A stretch of DNA of 14,728 nt from positions 1 through 14,728 of the forward strand of contig CACZSA010000006.1 of the NCBI GenBank assembly GCA_902783705.1, written 5' to 3'. The notes below the pieces were generated by a model. That model was not told the DNA's origin. It saw only the letters and a list, made by a program, of their open reading frames with translations, and searched no databases. Made by a program: the position numbers and the translations under genes. Shown piece after piece: positions 14,084 to 14,728 of this stretch (its first letter is position 1; each line of letters starts with the position of its first letter). The DNA comes from an uncultured Ruminococcus sp. Lineage in GTDB: Bacteria > Bacillota > Clostridia > Oscillospirales > CAG-272.

Positions 14084-14473
14084 TCAGTCCGCATGGATGC
14101 TGAACGCTCCGTTTGCGCACTCTCCGTCCGTTTCCACAAGGATATATACGGTCCCGGATTCGATATACCCTCCGTGTGAATCAAGCGATTCCCCGGAACG
14201 GATCGTAAACAATTCCTGTTTGCTGCCATAATAATCATAATAGACAACGGCAGAACCGGACTCGAGCGACGCCGTATATTTCAGATCTCCCTCTCCGGAG
14301 CTTTTCAGCTTAAACACCATCGTACCGTCAAAGGAATAGAAGCGCATCTCCGCCGAGGACGAGCTGTTGGAATGGATAAAGCCGATCGCTTTATAGCTGG
14401 AAATGTATTTCCCGCAGCCTGTCAGCGCAAGCAGAAGGATCCCTGCCGCAATCAGCGAAATGGTTCTTTTCAT
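14084..14473 (-). CDS. Small secreted lipoprotein of unknown function
   Basis: A 129-residue protein with a lipoprotein signal peptide: basic start MKRT, hydrophobic core ISLIAAGILLLAL, lipobox LTGC with Cys20 as the lipidation site. The mature part is Ser/Gly/Tyr-rich and looks like an all-beta domain (EMRFYSFDGTMVFKLKSSG, SAVVYYDYYGSKQELFTI, GTVYILVETDG), with no family that I recognise. A GGGGGG ribosome site lies about 9 bases before the ATG. It belongs to the less GC-rich end of the window. It is likely anchored on the outer face of the cytoplasmic membrane. Confidence 0.75.
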   Translation of the reverse strand: MKRTISLIAAGILLLALTGCGKYISSYKAIGFIHSNSSSSAEMRFYSFDGTMVFKLKSSGEGDLKYTASLESGSAVVYYDYYGSKQELFTIRSGESLDSHGGYIESGTVYILVETDGECANGAFSIHAD

Positions 14474-14584
14474 GGCCTGTTTCCCCCCTATATATCCCGA
14501 TTTGCCGCAGTCACACCCGACTGCCGTTTCCTATATGTCTGCTCCGTGTCAAAGCCGGGCGCGTCGGTCGTACTCACGAAGGGC

Positions 14585-14728
14585 CTATTCCCGATCCTCG
14601 CCAGAGTCCCGGCGCACGAGCTTTACGACGGTCTCAACATGTGATCCATTGTCCAAACTCAAAATCATATCCTCCTTGATGATCGGAAGCCTGAAAGTGA
14701 TGGATTTCAGCCACTGACCGTTCGGCTG
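14585..14728 (-). CDS. C-terminal end of an unknown protein (runs off the right edge)
   Basis: 47 codons are open from the right edge to TAG at 14587-14585. The segment reads SITFRLPIIKEDMILSLDNG and continues with HVETVVKLVRRD. HVETVV is reminiscent of the C-terminal tail of RlmD/TrmA-type 23S rRNA or tRNA uracil-5-methyltransferases (DMFP..HVETVVLL), but the residues before it do not fit well. An ATG in the same frame (14668-14666) follows AAGGAGG by only 2 bases, so a 27-residue product cannot be excluded. Coding in this frame is likely; the identity is open. Confidence 0.45.
   Translation of the reverse strand, partial: QPNGQWLKSITFRLPIIKEDMILSLDNGSHVETVVKLVRRDSGEDRE

Noticed and set aside
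14507..14524. Inverted repeat GCAGTC/GACTGC upstream of the lipoprotein gene
   Set aside because: Only 6 bp with no T-run and no clear promoter boxes around it; chance is the simpler explanation.
14474..14584. Search for a lipoprotein promoter (TTGACA seen on the minus strand near 14548, TATATA near 14490)
   Set aside because: The spacings between any -35-like and -10-like boxes do not fit (about 11 or 14 bases), so no promoter is called.
14403..14717. A 104-codon plus-strand open frame at the right edge
   Set aside because: It lies antisense to the lipoprotein start and the terminal fragment, has no ribosome site that stands out, and its Ser/Pro/Arg-rich translation has no motif.

Overview
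The window looks like a piece of chromosome from a GC-rich member of the Firmicutes (class Clostridia, of the gut or rumen type). This is inferred from strong GGAGG-type ribosome binding sites, textbook sigma-A promoters (TTGACA-N17-TATAAT) and the gene families present: BlaI-type repressor, XpaC-like membrane protein, BioY, a short class I ManA, and a DUF3784-like protein. No species is recognised. There are no rRNA or tRNA genes, CRISPR arrays, insertion sequences or phage genes. Coding density is high and no gene-free stretch exceeds 300 bases.

Left part (1-4525, minus strand). Read in transcription order: a BlaI/MecI-type repressor followed after 1 base by an uncharacterised protein that looks like a PD-(D/E)xK-fold nuclease with a C-terminal winged helix; a sugar phosphate isomerase/epimerase-like TIM barrel with its own promoter carrying a 12-bp palindrome; an XpaC-like membrane protein starting at TTG and ending in an intrinsic terminator; then a maltose/galactoside O-acetyltransferase with its own weak promoter; and a GTG-started gene that runs off the left edge.

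Middle (4526-7560, plus strand). A divergent promoter region separates the BlaI gene from a ROK-family regulator, which lies 24 bases upstream of manA, so the two are probably a mannose-6-phosphate operon. bioY (biotin ECF transporter S component) follows under its own promoter. A perfect 14-bp inverted repeat brackets its -10 box and ends in its Shine-Dalgarno sequence. A bidirectional terminator separates bioY from the convergent minus-strand genes.

Right part (7575-14728, minus strand). Five tightly packed genes form one probable operon: MATE exporter, msrA, a 113-residue unknown, a GNAT acetyltransferase and an M20 peptidase. A consensus promoter with a leader of about 130 nt drives it. 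Upstream on the same strand lie cysK (a variant cysteine synthase), a cysteine-rich small protein, a DUF3784-like membrane protein, an isoprenylcysteine-methyltransferase-like membrane protein, a small lipoprotein and the C-terminal end of an unknown protein. The last 1.4 kb is visibly less GC-rich than the rest and reads as accessory DNA.

The most interesting signals are the BlaI repressor paired with a putative nuclease rather than a BlaR1 sensor, the inverted repeat over the bioY promoter, and a 17-base block shared exactly by the BlaI and MATE promoters.
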